From assembly GCA_905214465.1 (NCBI GenBank), contig CAJMMD010000007.1:16385-80384 (forward strand): 64,000 nucleotides of DNA. The letters run 5' to 3'. A program made the translations under genes and the position numbers. Below are positions 17,737-25,541 of the stretch, in pieces. Below the pieces are notes generated by a model. The model made no database searches, was not told the DNA's origin, and saw only the letters and a program-made list of their open reading frames with translations. The stretch comes from an uncultured bacterium. GTDB taxonomy: Bacteria; Actinomycetota; Coriobacteriia; Coriobacteriales; Coriobacteriaceae. Numbering within the stretch: position 1 is the first letter of the stretch; each line of letters begins with the position of its first letter.

Positions 17737-17866
17737 ATGGTAGGAGACATTCTTCAACCAGAAAACTAATAAACCCAACAAGTTATTTTCTTACCCGCCA
17801 AAAATAGCTAATTCAGTCCCATTCCAGGAAAACCCGTAAGATAAGACAATCAATCAAAATTCCCCC

Positions 17867-17895
17867 TTGCATCAAGCAAAACATTCCCCTATAGT
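17867..17895 (+). promoter_or_regulatory. Promoter of tRNA-Ala (first copy)
   Basis: TTGCAT and TATAGT separated by 17 bp, 13 nt before the tRNA. The second tRNA-Ala gene has exactly the same two hexamers and spacing. Confidence 0.75.
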
Positions 17896-17908
17896 ATCTC
17901 CTCGTCAC

Positions 17909-17984
17909 GGGGGCGTAGCTCAGCTGGGAGAGCGCTTGACTGGCAGTCAAGAGGTCAGGGGTTCGATCCCCCTCGTCTCCACCA
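17909..17984 (+). tRNA. tRNA-Ala(GGC), CCA encoded
   Basis: A full cloverleaf: acceptor GGGGGCG/CGTCTCC with the G3-U70 pair that identifies alanine tRNAs, D-arm GCTC/GAGC, anticodon stem CTTGA/TCAAG with loop CTGGCAG (anticodon GGC), T-arm AGGGG-TTCGATC-CCCCT, discriminator A and an encoded CCA. Confidence 0.97.
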
Positions 17985-17994
17985 TCGTGAATGC

Positions 17995-18025
17995 AAAGGC
18001 CTTCGGAATTCCGAAGGCCTTTTTT
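17995..18025 (+). terminator. Rho-independent terminator of tRNA-Ala
   Basis: A 12-bp stem AAAGGCCTTCGG/CCGAAGGCCTTT with an AATT loop, running into a six-T tract. Confidence 0.9.
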
Positions 18026-18442
18026 CATGCCAAAACACCACGCGCTGCAAACCCCACCTACGCCAACAAAAAGTTGCACAATTTATTTCCCATGTCTGTA
18101 CATAGTTTGTTGGACAAACGCAATTACCAGTACGCCTCGCTGGTCAATTCGGGCTTCAGGAGCATCCATAACCTTCGCTAGCACCCCAATATCCTGCGCC
18201 AATGTGAACAACATCCCAAAACAACCCCCTTGAACACGCTAAATGAACGATATGTTGTCCACCACAAGCCAAATCAGTTTCGCTACCAGCTTGTGCTAGG
18301 ATACCTAACGTTACATGAGTTCAACTGTGCTCACGGCTCCAGCAAGCCACAAAGCGCAGGGTCGATCAGCATCCGGCCGTAACGGCGGTGCCAGAAACAC
18401 CACGAGCTCCAATAAAGAAGTCATGCGACGTTGTTATTTGTA
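18026..18442. other. Gene-free interval before the loaP leader
   Basis: About 415 bp of lower-GC sequence between the tRNA-Ala terminator and the candidate loaP promoter. I see no convincing coding frame, ribosome site or repeat in it. Confidence 0.5.
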
Positions 18443-18470
18443 TTGATGTAATTCAAAGATGCATTTAATA
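18443..18470 (+). promoter_or_regulatory. Candidate promoter of the loaP-polysaccharide operon
   Basis: TTGATG and TTAATA separated by 16 bp. It sits just upstream of three consecutive strong hairpins, which would place them in a leader of about 280 nt before loaP. Confidence 0.4.
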
Positions 18471-18506
18471 GCTTGCGTGTCGAAGCGTAGTAGTTTTCAG
18501 CTGTTT

Positions 18507-18718
18507 GCGTGCGGTCCAGTTTTGTTCCCGCTTGACTGGTTCGCACGCAGCCAGCTGGAGTCGCGGTCTTTTTGCGATACACGGCCGCGACTCTAGTAAC
18601 TGCACTCATACATACCGTTCACGGTGGGGCAGAGCCACGTGCTTGTCTAACTGGGCTCAGGGTTTGAATATGGAGCGCCTTCGCGCACAAGCGCCCTGGC
18701 GAAGCCATACCCAAACCC
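18507..18718 (+). ncRNA. Structured leader RNA upstream of loaP (three hairpins)
   Basis: Hairpin A (18507-18548): 7-bp GCGTGCG/CGCACGC, a 2x2 internal loop, then CCAGT/ACTGG with a 14-nt loop. Hairpin B (18558-18593): GAGTCGCGG/CCGCGACTC with an 18-nt loop. Hairpin C (18660-18718): 7-bp GGGTTTG/CAAACCC, a 2x2 internal loop (AA/CC), TATGG/CCATA, and a further CTTC/GAAG stem enclosing GCGC-ACAA-GCGC. A and C share the plan of stem, 2x2 loop, stem. None is followed by a U-tract. LoaP proteins are known to recognise a dumbbell-like RNA hairpin in the 5' leader of their target operon, so A or C is the likely recognition element. The structures are seen; the binding role is inferred. Confidence 0.5.
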
Positions 18719-18755
18719 CGCGAGCCACACGTAAGACAGCAAGGGGGTGGTGCTT

Positions 18756-19301
18756 GTGTGGTATGTAATCCAGGTCATTAACGGTCGCGAAGACGTAATG
18801 CGCGAGCGCATCGAGCACATGGTGCCGGCGAGCGCCATGCAGGAGCTCTTTTATCCCCAATTTCAAACCGAGATTAAGGTACACGGCGAATGGGTCAAAA
18901 CGACCAAGCCACTCTTTCCCGGTTATCTCATCTGCGATACGGCAGATCCCCGCACCGTGCAACAGTATCTGCTGCGCATGGACGACTTTGCCCGGGTGCT
19001 CTCCCAGGACGGTCAGTTTGTGCCTCTGGCTAAAGAAGAGGTCCAGCTTATTGGAGGCTTTACGCATAGGGGAGACCGCGTTGTGCCCATGAGTGAGGCC
19101 CTAAAAAACGGTGATCAGGTCGTAGTGACGGCAGGTCCACTGCTGGGCCACGAAGGCCTTATTAAAACCATCAACAGACGCAAGAGCACTGCTTATTTGG
19201 AGCTCAACCTGTGCGGCCGACGCGTAACTACGCGCGTCGGCCTCGCGGTGCTTTCAAACGAGCAGCGCGTGATGCGCAACCTTAAAAAGGCGATCGCCTA
19301 A
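18756..19301 (+). CDS. loaP: LoaP-type NusG paralogue (processive antiterminator)
   Basis: A 181-residue NusG-family protein: N-terminal NGN domain (MWYVIQVINGRED, TKPLFPGYLICDT) and C-terminal KOW domain (GDQVVVTAGPLLGHEGLIKTINRRK). It is a specialised paralogue rather than housekeeping NusG, because it heads a long polysaccharide operon, the usual place of LoaP. LoaP binds leader RNA and lets RNA polymerase read through terminators in long operons. GTG at 18756 is chosen: AAGGGG lies 9 nt upstream and MWYVIQV is the typical start; a GTG at 18747 would overlap the ribosome site. Confidence 0.85.
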   Translation: MWYVIQVINGREDVMRERIEHMVPASAMQELFYPQFQTEIKVHGEWVKTTKPLFPGYLICDTADPRTVQQYLLRMDDFARVLSQDGQFVPLAKEEVQLIGGFTHRGDRVVPMSEALKNGDQVVVTAGPLLGHEGLIKTINRRKSTAYLELNLCGRRVTTRVGLAVLSNEQRVMRNLKKAIA

Positions 19302-19353
19302 GTGCGGGCGACTGTTTAACGGGACAGGAAGGAGCCCCGGGGGCGGGGATGTA

Positions 19354-20118
19354 GTGTTGGAAGAGAACGTGTCGGATAAAACAGAATATCCATCAGATGC
19401 GCCCGCGGGGGCGGCGCTGATTGCTCAGGCCATGGACCGGCGCGAGGGCTCAGGTCGCTATAAGGCCATGCAATCCATTGTGGACTGGGACAACTCGCGC
19501 CTGGCCTACCGCGCCGTCAAGCGCGCCTTCGACATCGTGCTCAGCGGCTGCGCGCTGGCCGTCATCGCCATTCCCAGCCTGGTGCTCGCCATCGTCATCC
19601 GCCTGGAGAGCGAGGGCAACCCGTTCTATAGCCAGATTCGCGTCGGTAGAACCCAACGTGACGGCAGCCTTTCTACCTTCCGTATGTGGAAGTTCCGCTC
19701 CATGTACAGGGATGCCGATGAGCGTCTCGCCGAGCTCAAGGGACAAAACGAGATCGCCGGCGCCATGTTCAAGATGAGGGAGGATCCCCGCGTCACGAAG
19801 ATCGGCAAGTTCATACGTAAGCACTCCATCGACGAGTTCCCGCAGTTCCTCAACGTGTTCCTGGGCCAGATGAGCGTGGTGGGCCCGCGCCCGCCGCTGC
19901 CGCGCGAGGTTGAGCAGTACACCGAGTACGACCTGCAGCGCCTGGCCGTGAAGCCAGGCATCACCGGCTGGTGGCAGGTGACGGACCGCAATTCGACCGA
20001 TTTTGACGGCATGGTCCAGCGCGACCTTGAATACATCGCTAAGCGCGGGATCATCACGGACCTCAAGATTGTCGTCCTTACGGTAATCGAGGTCATCACC
20101 GGTAAGGGTGCGTGCTAA
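19354..20118 (+). CDS. Initiating polyprenyl-phosphate sugar-1-phosphate transferase
   Basis: A 254-residue monotopic phosphoglycosyl transferase of the WcaJ/CpsE C-terminal type. One hydrophobic segment (IVLSGCALAVIAIPSLVLAIV, near residues 58-78) precedes the catalytic domain, with KFRSM, KIGKFIRKHSIDEFPQ, VGPRPPLPREVEQY and KPGITGWWQV. It moves the first sugar phosphate of the repeat unit from a UDP-sugar to undecaprenyl phosphate at the inner membrane face. About 45 N-terminal residues are extra and probably disordered. It starts with GTG. First structural gene after loaP. Confidence 0.88.
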   Translation: MLEENVSDKTEYPSDAPAGAALIAQAMDRREGSGRYKAMQSIVDWDNSRLAYRAVKRAFDIVLSGCALAVIAIPSLVLAIVIRLESEGNPFYSQIRVGRTQRDGSLSTFRMWKFRSMYRDADERLAELKGQNEIAGAMFKMREDPRVTKIGKFIRKHSIDEFPQFLNVFLGQMSVVGPRPPLPREVEQYTEYDLQRLAVKPGITGWWQVTDRNSTDFDGMVQRDLEYIAKRGIITDLKIVVLTVIEVITGKGAC

Positions 20119-20894
20119 TGCTCGATAATTATTCAAAGTATTCCGAGCTCAATCGCGTGCCGGTAATTGATGTCCCGATTACCGGCACGAATATGCCTCA
20201 CTGCATTCATTTTCTTACTGAGCATATCGATGAGCTCCGTGGCGAATACATCTGCGTTTCTAATGCACATACGTCTGTAATGGCCCACGATGATCCTTCC
20301 TATTGGGCTTGCCAAGCTGAATCCGTCATGTCTGTTCCTGATGGAAAACCCCTGTCGATTGTTGGTAGAAAGGCTGTTGCATCAATGGACCGCGTTACTG
20401 GTCCAGACTTGATGCGAGAGATTTTTGAGATCTCCAGCCTGCACGGATGGAGCCATTACTTCTACGGAAATGAGACGAAGAACCTCGAGGCGCTCAGAGA
20501 TGCGCTTCAAAAGGAATATCCGAGCTTGGAAATCGCAGGCATGGAACCCTCCGTTTTCCGTCCACTGACATATGGCGAAAAATGCGATGTATCCCAACGT
20601 ATTGCCGACTCAGGGGCCGATTTCGCATGGATCGCGCTTGGTGCGCCTCGTCAGGAGCTTCTTATGCACGAACTCAAAGGGGGGCCGCAGCCGCTGATGA
20701 TCGGCGTTGGTGGCGCGTTCAACGTTCTCGCCGGAGTGGTACCGGAGGCACCGATCTGGATGCAAAACCTGAGCCTTGAGTGGCTATACAGACTTATCCA
20801 AGAGCCGAAACGACTTTTCAAACGATATCTAGTTACTAATACCAAATTCCTCTTTTACCAGTTCACGGGCGCCAAGCGCAAGGAAGGCAAGTAG
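20118..20894 (+). CDS. WecG/TagA/CpsF-family glycosyltransferase
   Basis: GT26 enzyme that adds the second sugar to the lipid-linked acceptor. Diagnostic segments are SNAHTSVMAHDDPSYW (near residue 50), VPDGKPLSIVGRKA, RVTGPDLMREIFE, HYFYGNETKNLEALRDAL, ADFAWIALGAPRQELLM and GVGGAFNVLAGVVPEAP. The 258-residue length is normal. The ATG at 20118 overlaps the stop codon of the phosphoglycosyl transferase gene (TAATG), so the first two assembly enzymes are translationally coupled. GC content falls here relative to both neighbours. Confidence 0.87.
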   Translation: MLDNYSKYSELNRVPVIDVPITGTNMPHCIHFLTEHIDELRGEYICVSNAHTSVMAHDDPSYWACQAESVMSVPDGKPLSIVGRKAVASMDRVTGPDLMREIFEISSLHGWSHYFYGNETKNLEALRDALQKEYPSLEIAGMEPSVFRPLTYGEKCDVSQRIADSGADFAWIALGAPRQELLMHELKGGPQPLMIGVGGAFNVLAGVVPEAPIWMQNLSLEWLYRLIQEPKRLFKRYLVTNTKFLFYQFTGAKRKEGK

Positions 20895-21953
20895 ATGAAA
20901 TCCACCACCGCATTCAAAGACAAGACCCTGATGATCACGGGCGGCACCGGCTCGTTCGGCAACACCGTCCTCAAGCACTTCATGGACACCGACCTGGCCG
21001 AGATCCGCATCTTCTCTCGCGACGAGAAGAAGCAGGACGACATGCGCCACCGCCTGCAGGAGAAGTCGCCCGAGCTCGCCTCCAAGGTGCGCTTCTTCAT
21101 CGGCGACGTCCGTAACGCCCAGTCGGTGCGCGACGCCATGCACGGCGTGGACTACATCTTCCACGCCGCCGCCTTGAAGCAGGTGCCCTCCTGCGAGTTC
21201 TTCCCCATGGAGGCCGTGCGCACCAACGTCATCGGCACGGACAACGTGCTGCACGCCGCGATCGACGAGGGCGTCGACCGCGTCGTGTGCCTGTCCACCG
21301 ACAAGGCGGCATACCCCATCAACGCCATGGGCAAGTCCAAGGCCATGATGGAGTCCATCATCTACGCCAACGCCCGAAACGGCGCCGGCCGCACCACCAT
21401 CTGCTGCACCCGCTACGGCAACGTCATGTGCTCGCGCGGCAGCGTCATCCCGCTGTTCATCGACCGCATCCGAAAAGGGGAGCCGCTCACGGTCACCGAC
21501 CCCAACATGACCCGCTTCCTCATGAACCTGGACGAGGCGGTCGACCTGGTGCAGTTCGCCTTCGAGCACGCCAACCCCGGCGACCTGTTCATCCAGAAGG
21601 CGCCTGCCTCCACCATCGGCGACCTCGCCGAGGCGGTCCAGGAGGTCTTCGGCCGCGTGGGCACCCAGGTGATCGGCACCCGCCACGGCGAGAAGCTCTT
21701 CGAGACCCTCATGACCCGCGAGGAGCGCCTGCGCGCCGAGGACATGGGTGGCTACTACCGCGTGGCATGCGACTCGCGCGACCTGAACTACGACAAGTTC
21801 GTCGTGGACGGTGAGGTGGAGACCCAGGCCGACGAGTCCTACACCTCCCACAACACCGAGAGGCTCGACGTTGAGGGCACCATCGCCAAGATCAAGACCG
21901 CCGAGTACGTGCAGCTGGCGCTCGAGGGCCGCGAGCACGAGGCGGTGCAGTAG
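20895..21953 (+). CDS. capE: UDP-GlcNAc 4,6-dehydratase/5-epimerase, CapE-type
   Basis: Extended SDR of 352 residues. The Rossmann loop is TGGTGSFGNTVL; HAAALKQVPSCEFFPMEAVRTNV and the active-site segment STDKAAYPINAMGKSKAMME follow. Met replaces the usual SDR tyrosine before the catalytic Lys, as in Staphylococcus CapE. CapE inverts and dehydrates UDP-GlcNAc to a 4-keto-6-deoxy sugar, the first step to UDP-N-acetyl-L-fucosamine. The next two genes are capF and capG, in pathway order. This and the two following genes are clearly more GC-rich than the rest of the operon. Confidence 0.9.
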   Translation: MKSTTAFKDKTLMITGGTGSFGNTVLKHFMDTDLAEIRIFSRDEKKQDDMRHRLQEKSPELASKVRFFIGDVRNAQSVRDAMHGVDYIFHAAALKQVPSCEFFPMEAVRTNVIGTDNVLHAAIDEGVDRVVCLSTDKAAYPINAMGKSKAMMESIIYANARNGAGRTTICCTRYGNVMCSRGSVIPLFIDRIRKGEPLTVTDPNMTRFLMNLDEAVDLVQFAFEHANPGDLFIQKAPASTIGDLAEAVQEVFGRVGTQVIGTRHGEKLFETLMTREERLRAEDMGGYYRVACDSRDLNYDKFVVDGEVETQADESYTSHNTERLDVEGTIAKIKTAEYVQLALEGREHEAVQ

Positions 21954-21954
21954 G

Positions 21955-23172
21955 GTGCGCGTCCTCGTCACCGGCGCCAGGGGCTTCGTCGGGAAGAACC
22001 TCTGCTGCGCGCTGAAAAACATCCGCGACGGCAAGGACCGCCGCGCCAAATACCGAGCCCTGCTGCCGCTCGAGGTCATGGAGTATGACGTCGACTCGAC
22101 GACCGAGGAGCTGGACGGCTACTGCTCCCGCGCCGACTTCGTCTTCAACCTGGCCGGCGTCAACCGCCCCGAGGACCAGGCGGAGTTCATGGAGGGCAAC
22201 TTCGGGTTCGCCTCCACGCTGCTGGACACGTTGGAGCGCCACGGCAACAGATGCCCCGTCATGCTCTCCAGCTCCGCGCAGGCGAGCCTGTCGGGCCGCT
22301 TCGAGGGCTCGGTCTACGGCGAGTCGAAGCTCGCGGGGGAGGGGCTGTTCCGCAACTATTCCGAGAGGACCGGCGCCCCGGTGTTCATCTACCGCTTCCC
22401 GAACCTCTATGGCAAGTGGTGCCGCCCGCGGTACAACTCCGCCGTGGCCACCTTCTGCGACGCCATCGCCAACGGCCGCCCCTACACCGTGAACGACCCC
22501 TCGGTGGAGCTGGAGCTCCTCTACATCGACGACCTCGTCGACGAGATGCTGGGCGCCCTGCTGGGGGAGGAGCACCGCTGCGGATACGAGGGGCTCGAGC
22601 GCGTCGACGGAGATGATTTCTGCTACGTCCCCGGGACTGACGTGAAAACCCTGGGCGAGATCGTCTACCTGCTGGGCAGCTTCCGCGACAGCCGCGAGAC
22701 GCTTTCGGTGCCGGACCTTTCCGAGGGATCCTTCTCCAAGAAGCTCTGGAGCACGTTCCTGTCCCACTACGAGCCGGGGCACTTCGCCTACTCCCTGAAG
22801 CCCAACACCGACGAGCGCGGCTCGTTCACCGAGTTCCTGCGCACGCCGGAGCGCGGCCAGGTCTCCATCAACGTCTCGAAGCCCGGCATCACCAAGGGCA
22901 ACCACTGGCACATGAGCAAATGGGAGAGGTTCCTGGTGGTCTCCGGTACCGCGTCGATCAGGCTGAGGAGGGTGGGGGAGGACGCCGAGGGCAAGCCCTT
23001 CCCCGTCGACGAGTATGTCGTCTCTGGTCCCGACATGCGCGTGGTCGAGATGATCCCCGGCTACACGCACTCCATCACCAACATGTCCGACACCGAGGAC
23101 CTCGTGACGGTCATGTGGGCCAACGAGCCCTTCGACCCCGAGGACCCCGACACCTACTACGAGGAGGTCTAG
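21955..23172 (+). CDS. capF: Bifunctional UDP-sugar reductase/epimerase CapF (SDR plus cupin)
   Basis: The SDR domain starts VLVTGARGFVGKNL and contains VYGESKLAGE (Tyr/Lys pair) in residues 1-240. A C-terminal cupin domain (about 275-405) has the metal ligands KGNHWHMSKWERFLV and GYTHSI. CapF epimerises at C3 with its cupin domain and then reduces the 4-keto group with NADPH, giving UDP-N-acetyl-L-talosamine. GTG at 21955, one nucleotide after the capE stop codon, begins MRVLVTGARG; longer upstream frames are unrelated to the family. Confidence 0.9.
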   Translation: MRVLVTGARGFVGKNLCCALKNIRDGKDRRAKYRALLPLEVMEYDVDSTTEELDGYCSRADFVFNLAGVNRPEDQAEFMEGNFGFASTLLDTLERHGNRCPVMLSSSAQASLSGRFEGSVYGESKLAGEGLFRNYSERTGAPVFIYRFPNLYGKWCRPRYNSAVATFCDAIANGRPYTVNDPSVELELLYIDDLVDEMLGALLGEEHRCGYEGLERVDGDDFCYVPGTDVKTLGEIVYLLGSFRDSRETLSVPDLSEGSFSKKLWSTFLSHYEPGHFAYSLKPNTDERGSFTEFLRTPERGQVSINVSKPGITKGNHWHMSKWERFLVVSGTASIRLRRVGEDAEGKPFPVDEYVVSGPDMRVVEMIPGYTHSITNMSDTEDLVTVMWANEPFDPEDPDTYYEEV

Positions 23173-23176
23173 CCGC

Positions 23177-24358
23177 ATGGGCAAGGACTATTCCGATATC
23201 CGCTTCGGGGACGACGGCCGCCTGAAGCTGCTGATCATCGTGGGCACCCGCCCCGAGGTCATCCGCCTGTCCGAGGTCATCAAGAAGTGCCGCCGCCACT
23301 TCGACTGCCTGCTGGCTCACACCGGGCAGAACTACGACTACACGCTCAACGGCATCTTCTTCCGCGACCTGTCGCTGGACGACCCCGACGTCTACCTGGA
23401 CGCTGTGGGCGCCGACCTGGGCGAGACGGTGGGCAATATCATCGCCGCGAGCTATAAGCTGATGGTGCAGGTCCAGCCCGATGCGCTGCTGATCCTGGGC
23501 GACACCAACAGCTGCCTGTCCGCTATCGCGGCCAAGAGGCTCCACATCCCCATCTTCCACATGGAGGCGGGCAACCGCTGCAAGGACGAGTGCCTGCCCG
23601 AGGAGACCAACCGCCGCATCGTCGACGTGATCTCCGACGTCAACCTTGCCTACTCCGAGCACGCCCGTCGCTACCTCAAGGACACCGGCTGCGCCCCGGA
23701 GCGCACCTACGTCACAGGCTCGCCCATGGCGGAGGTCCTGCGCGCCAACCTGGACAAGATCGAGGCATCCGATATCCTCTCCGAGCTCCGCCTTGAGCCC
23801 AAGCGCTATATGCTGCTCTCGGCCCACCGCGAGGAGAACATCGACACCGAGGCGAACTTCACGAGCCTGTTCACCGCGATCAACGCGCTGGCCGAGAAAT
23901 ACGACATGCCGATCCTGTACTCCTGCCACCCGCGCTCCCGTAAGCGCCTGGAGGCCACTGGCTTCAAGCTCGACCCGCGCGTGCGCATGCACGAGCCCAT
24001 GGGTTTCCACGACTACAACTGCCTGCAGATGAACGCCTTCGCGGTTGTCTCCGACTCCGGCACCCTGCCCGAGGAGTCGAGCTTCTTCGCCAGTATCGGC
24101 CGCCCGTTCCCGGCGGTGTGCATCCGTACCTCGACCGAGCGCCCCGAGGCGCTGGACAAGGCGTGCTTCACGCTTGCCGGCATCAGCGAGCGCGGCCTGC
24201 TCCAGGCGGTCCACACCGCCGTCGAGCTCGACGCCGAGGGGTCGCTCCCCGAGGCCCCCGTGCCCGACTACGCCGACGAGACCGTGTCCACCAAGGTCGT
24301 GAAAATCATCCAGAGCTACACAGGCGTCGTAGACAAGATGGTGTGGAGGAAATGCTAG
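23177..24358 (+). CDS. capG: UDP-N-acetylglucosamine 2-epimerase family, CapG-type
   Basis: Non-hydrolysing 2-epimerase of 393 residues with IIVGTRPEVIRLSEVI, LAHTGQNYDYTLNGIFF, ILGDTNSCLSAIAAKRL, HMEAGNRCKDECLPEETNRR and SDSGTLPEESSFF. Together with CapE and CapF it completes UDP-N-acetyl-L-fucosamine synthesis by epimerising UDP-TalNAc at C2. The context and the longer N-terminus favour CapG over housekeeping WecB/MnaA. Confidence 0.88.
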   Translation: MGKDYSDIRFGDDGRLKLLIIVGTRPEVIRLSEVIKKCRRHFDCLLAHTGQNYDYTLNGIFFRDLSLDDPDVYLDAVGADLGETVGNIIAASYKLMVQVQPDALLILGDTNSCLSAIAAKRLHIPIFHMEAGNRCKDECLPEETNRRIVDVISDVNLAYSEHARRYLKDTGCAPERTYVTGSPMAEVLRANLDKIEASDILSELRLEPKRYMLLSAHREENIDTEANFTSLFTAINALAEKYDMPILYSCHPRSRKRLEATGFKLDPRVRMHEPMGFHDYNCLQMNAFAVVSDSGTLPEESSFFASIGRPFPAVCIRTSTERPEALDKACFTLAGISERGLLQAVHTAVELDAEGSLPEAPVPDYADETVSTKVVKIIQSYTGVVDKMVWRKC

Positions 24359-25539
24359 TGTCGCAGACCCAAGGGCTCACGACCGACGCGCTCGTCGACG
24401 AAGCACTCGCTCTGGGTGAATGTCTGGGACGCCCGCTGCGCTACGTCCAGCTCAACAGCTTTTACAACGGTTCCACCGGTACCATAATGCGCAACCTTCA
24501 CCATGAGCTGACTGAGCGCGGGGTTGACTCTTACATCTTCTGGGGCCGTCGCCACAACACGATAAGCGACCATGAGCAGTGCTGCGCTTCGAAGGCCGGC
24601 TACCTCTCCCACGGCGCCATGACACGTTTGCATGACCGCATGGGCTTCTACTCTAAGCGAGATACCGCAAAACTGCTCAAGCGCCTGGACGAGATCGATC
24701 CCGATGTGGTGCACCTGCATAACATACACGGCTATTACGTGAACATAGAGATGCTGTTCTCTTGGCTCGCCTCACATCGTTGCCAGGTTAAATGGACGTT
24801 GCACGATTGCTGGGCCTTTACGGGCCATTGTGCACACTTCACATATGTGAAGTGTGCACAATGGCAGTCTCATTGCGCGTACTCGAAATGCTGCCCGCAG
24901 CTGGACACCTATCCCATAACGATTTCAAAAACCAACTGCGCGAGAAACTATGAAGATAAGAAACGCATCTTCACGAGCGTACCGCCTGAGCGGATGACGC
25001 TAATAACACCTTCACAGTGGCTCGCGGATTTGGTCGGGGAGAGCTTTCTCAAAGATTATCCGGTGGAGGTCCGTCATAACGTCATCGACACCGACGTTTT
25101 CAAACCCACCCCAAGCGACTTCCGCGAGAGATACGGTATTGGCGACCGGTTTATGGTGCTAGGCGTTGCGAGCCCTTGGACCAAGCGCAAGGGACTTCCT
25201 GATTTCGTCCGCTTAGCCGAGGAACTTGACTCTGACAAGTTTGTCGTAGCGCTCGTCGGCCTTTCGGATCGGCAGCTAAAGGCGCTTCCCCGGGGCGTTG
25301 TTGGCCTCAAACGTACCAACTCTCCCCAGGAGCTCGCCGGCATCTATACAACGGCGGACGTCTATTTCAATCCTACCGTAGAGGACAACTATCCGACGGT
25401 CAACCTTGAAGCCGAGGCCTGTGGCACTCCTGTTATAACTTACGACACAGGTGGGTGCAGGGAGACGCTTCATCGTGCTGATTCAAGTTTCGTTGCCGGC
25501 TTTGATCAAGCACTATCCATGATAGAGAAAGGCTTTTAA
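24358..25539 (+). CDS. GT4-family glycosyltransferase
   Basis: A retaining glycosyltransferase of about 393 residues. The N-terminal domain holds QLNSFYNGSTGTIMRNLHHEL and the segment TLHDCWAFTGHCAHF with several cysteines; the C-terminal GT4 domain holds GVASPWTKRKGLPDFVRLAE and the ExxxxxE region NPTVEDNYPTVNLEAEACGTP. It probably adds a sugar to the lipid-linked repeat unit. GTG at 24358 has GGAGGA 7 nt upstream; the in-frame ATG at 24352 is only 1 nt from that site. A perfect 42-bp palindrome lies inside the gene at 24824-24865 without disturbing the conserved motif. Confidence 0.85.
   Translation: MSQTQGLTTDALVDEALALGECLGRPLRYVQLNSFYNGSTGTIMRNLHHELTERGVDSYIFWGRRHNTISDHEQCCASKAGYLSHGAMTRLHDRMGFYSKRDTAKLLKRLDEIDPDVVHLHNIHGYYVNIEMLFSWLASHRCQVKWTLHDCWAFTGHCAHFTYVKCAQWQSHCAYSKCCPQLDTYPITISKTNCARNYEDKKRIFTSVPPERMTLITPSQWLADLVGESFLKDYPVEVRHNVIDTDVFKPTPSDFRERYGIGDRFMVLGVASPWTKRKGLPDFVRLAEELDSDKFVVALVGLSDRQLKALPRGVVGLKRTNSPQELAGIYTTADVYFNPTVEDNYPTVNLEAEACGTPVITYDTGGCRETLHRADSSFVAGFDQALSMIEKGF
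24824..24865. repeat. Perfect 42-bp palindrome inside a glycosyltransferase gene
   Basis: Two 21-bp arms meet without a spacer at 24844/24845 (…CTTCACAT-ATGTGAAG…). The arms encode part of the conserved Cys/His region of the enzyme. Confidence 0.95.
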
Positions 25540-25541
25540 TA

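Noticed and set aside
18421..18609. A 62-codon minus-strand open frame in the loaP leader
   Set aside because: It overlaps two leader hairpins and has no recognisable features; the RNA structures explain this stretch better.
18756..19301. Housekeeping NusG
   Set aside because: The gene heads a polysaccharide operon with a structured leader, and there is no secE or ribosomal protein gene nearby; LoaP fits better.
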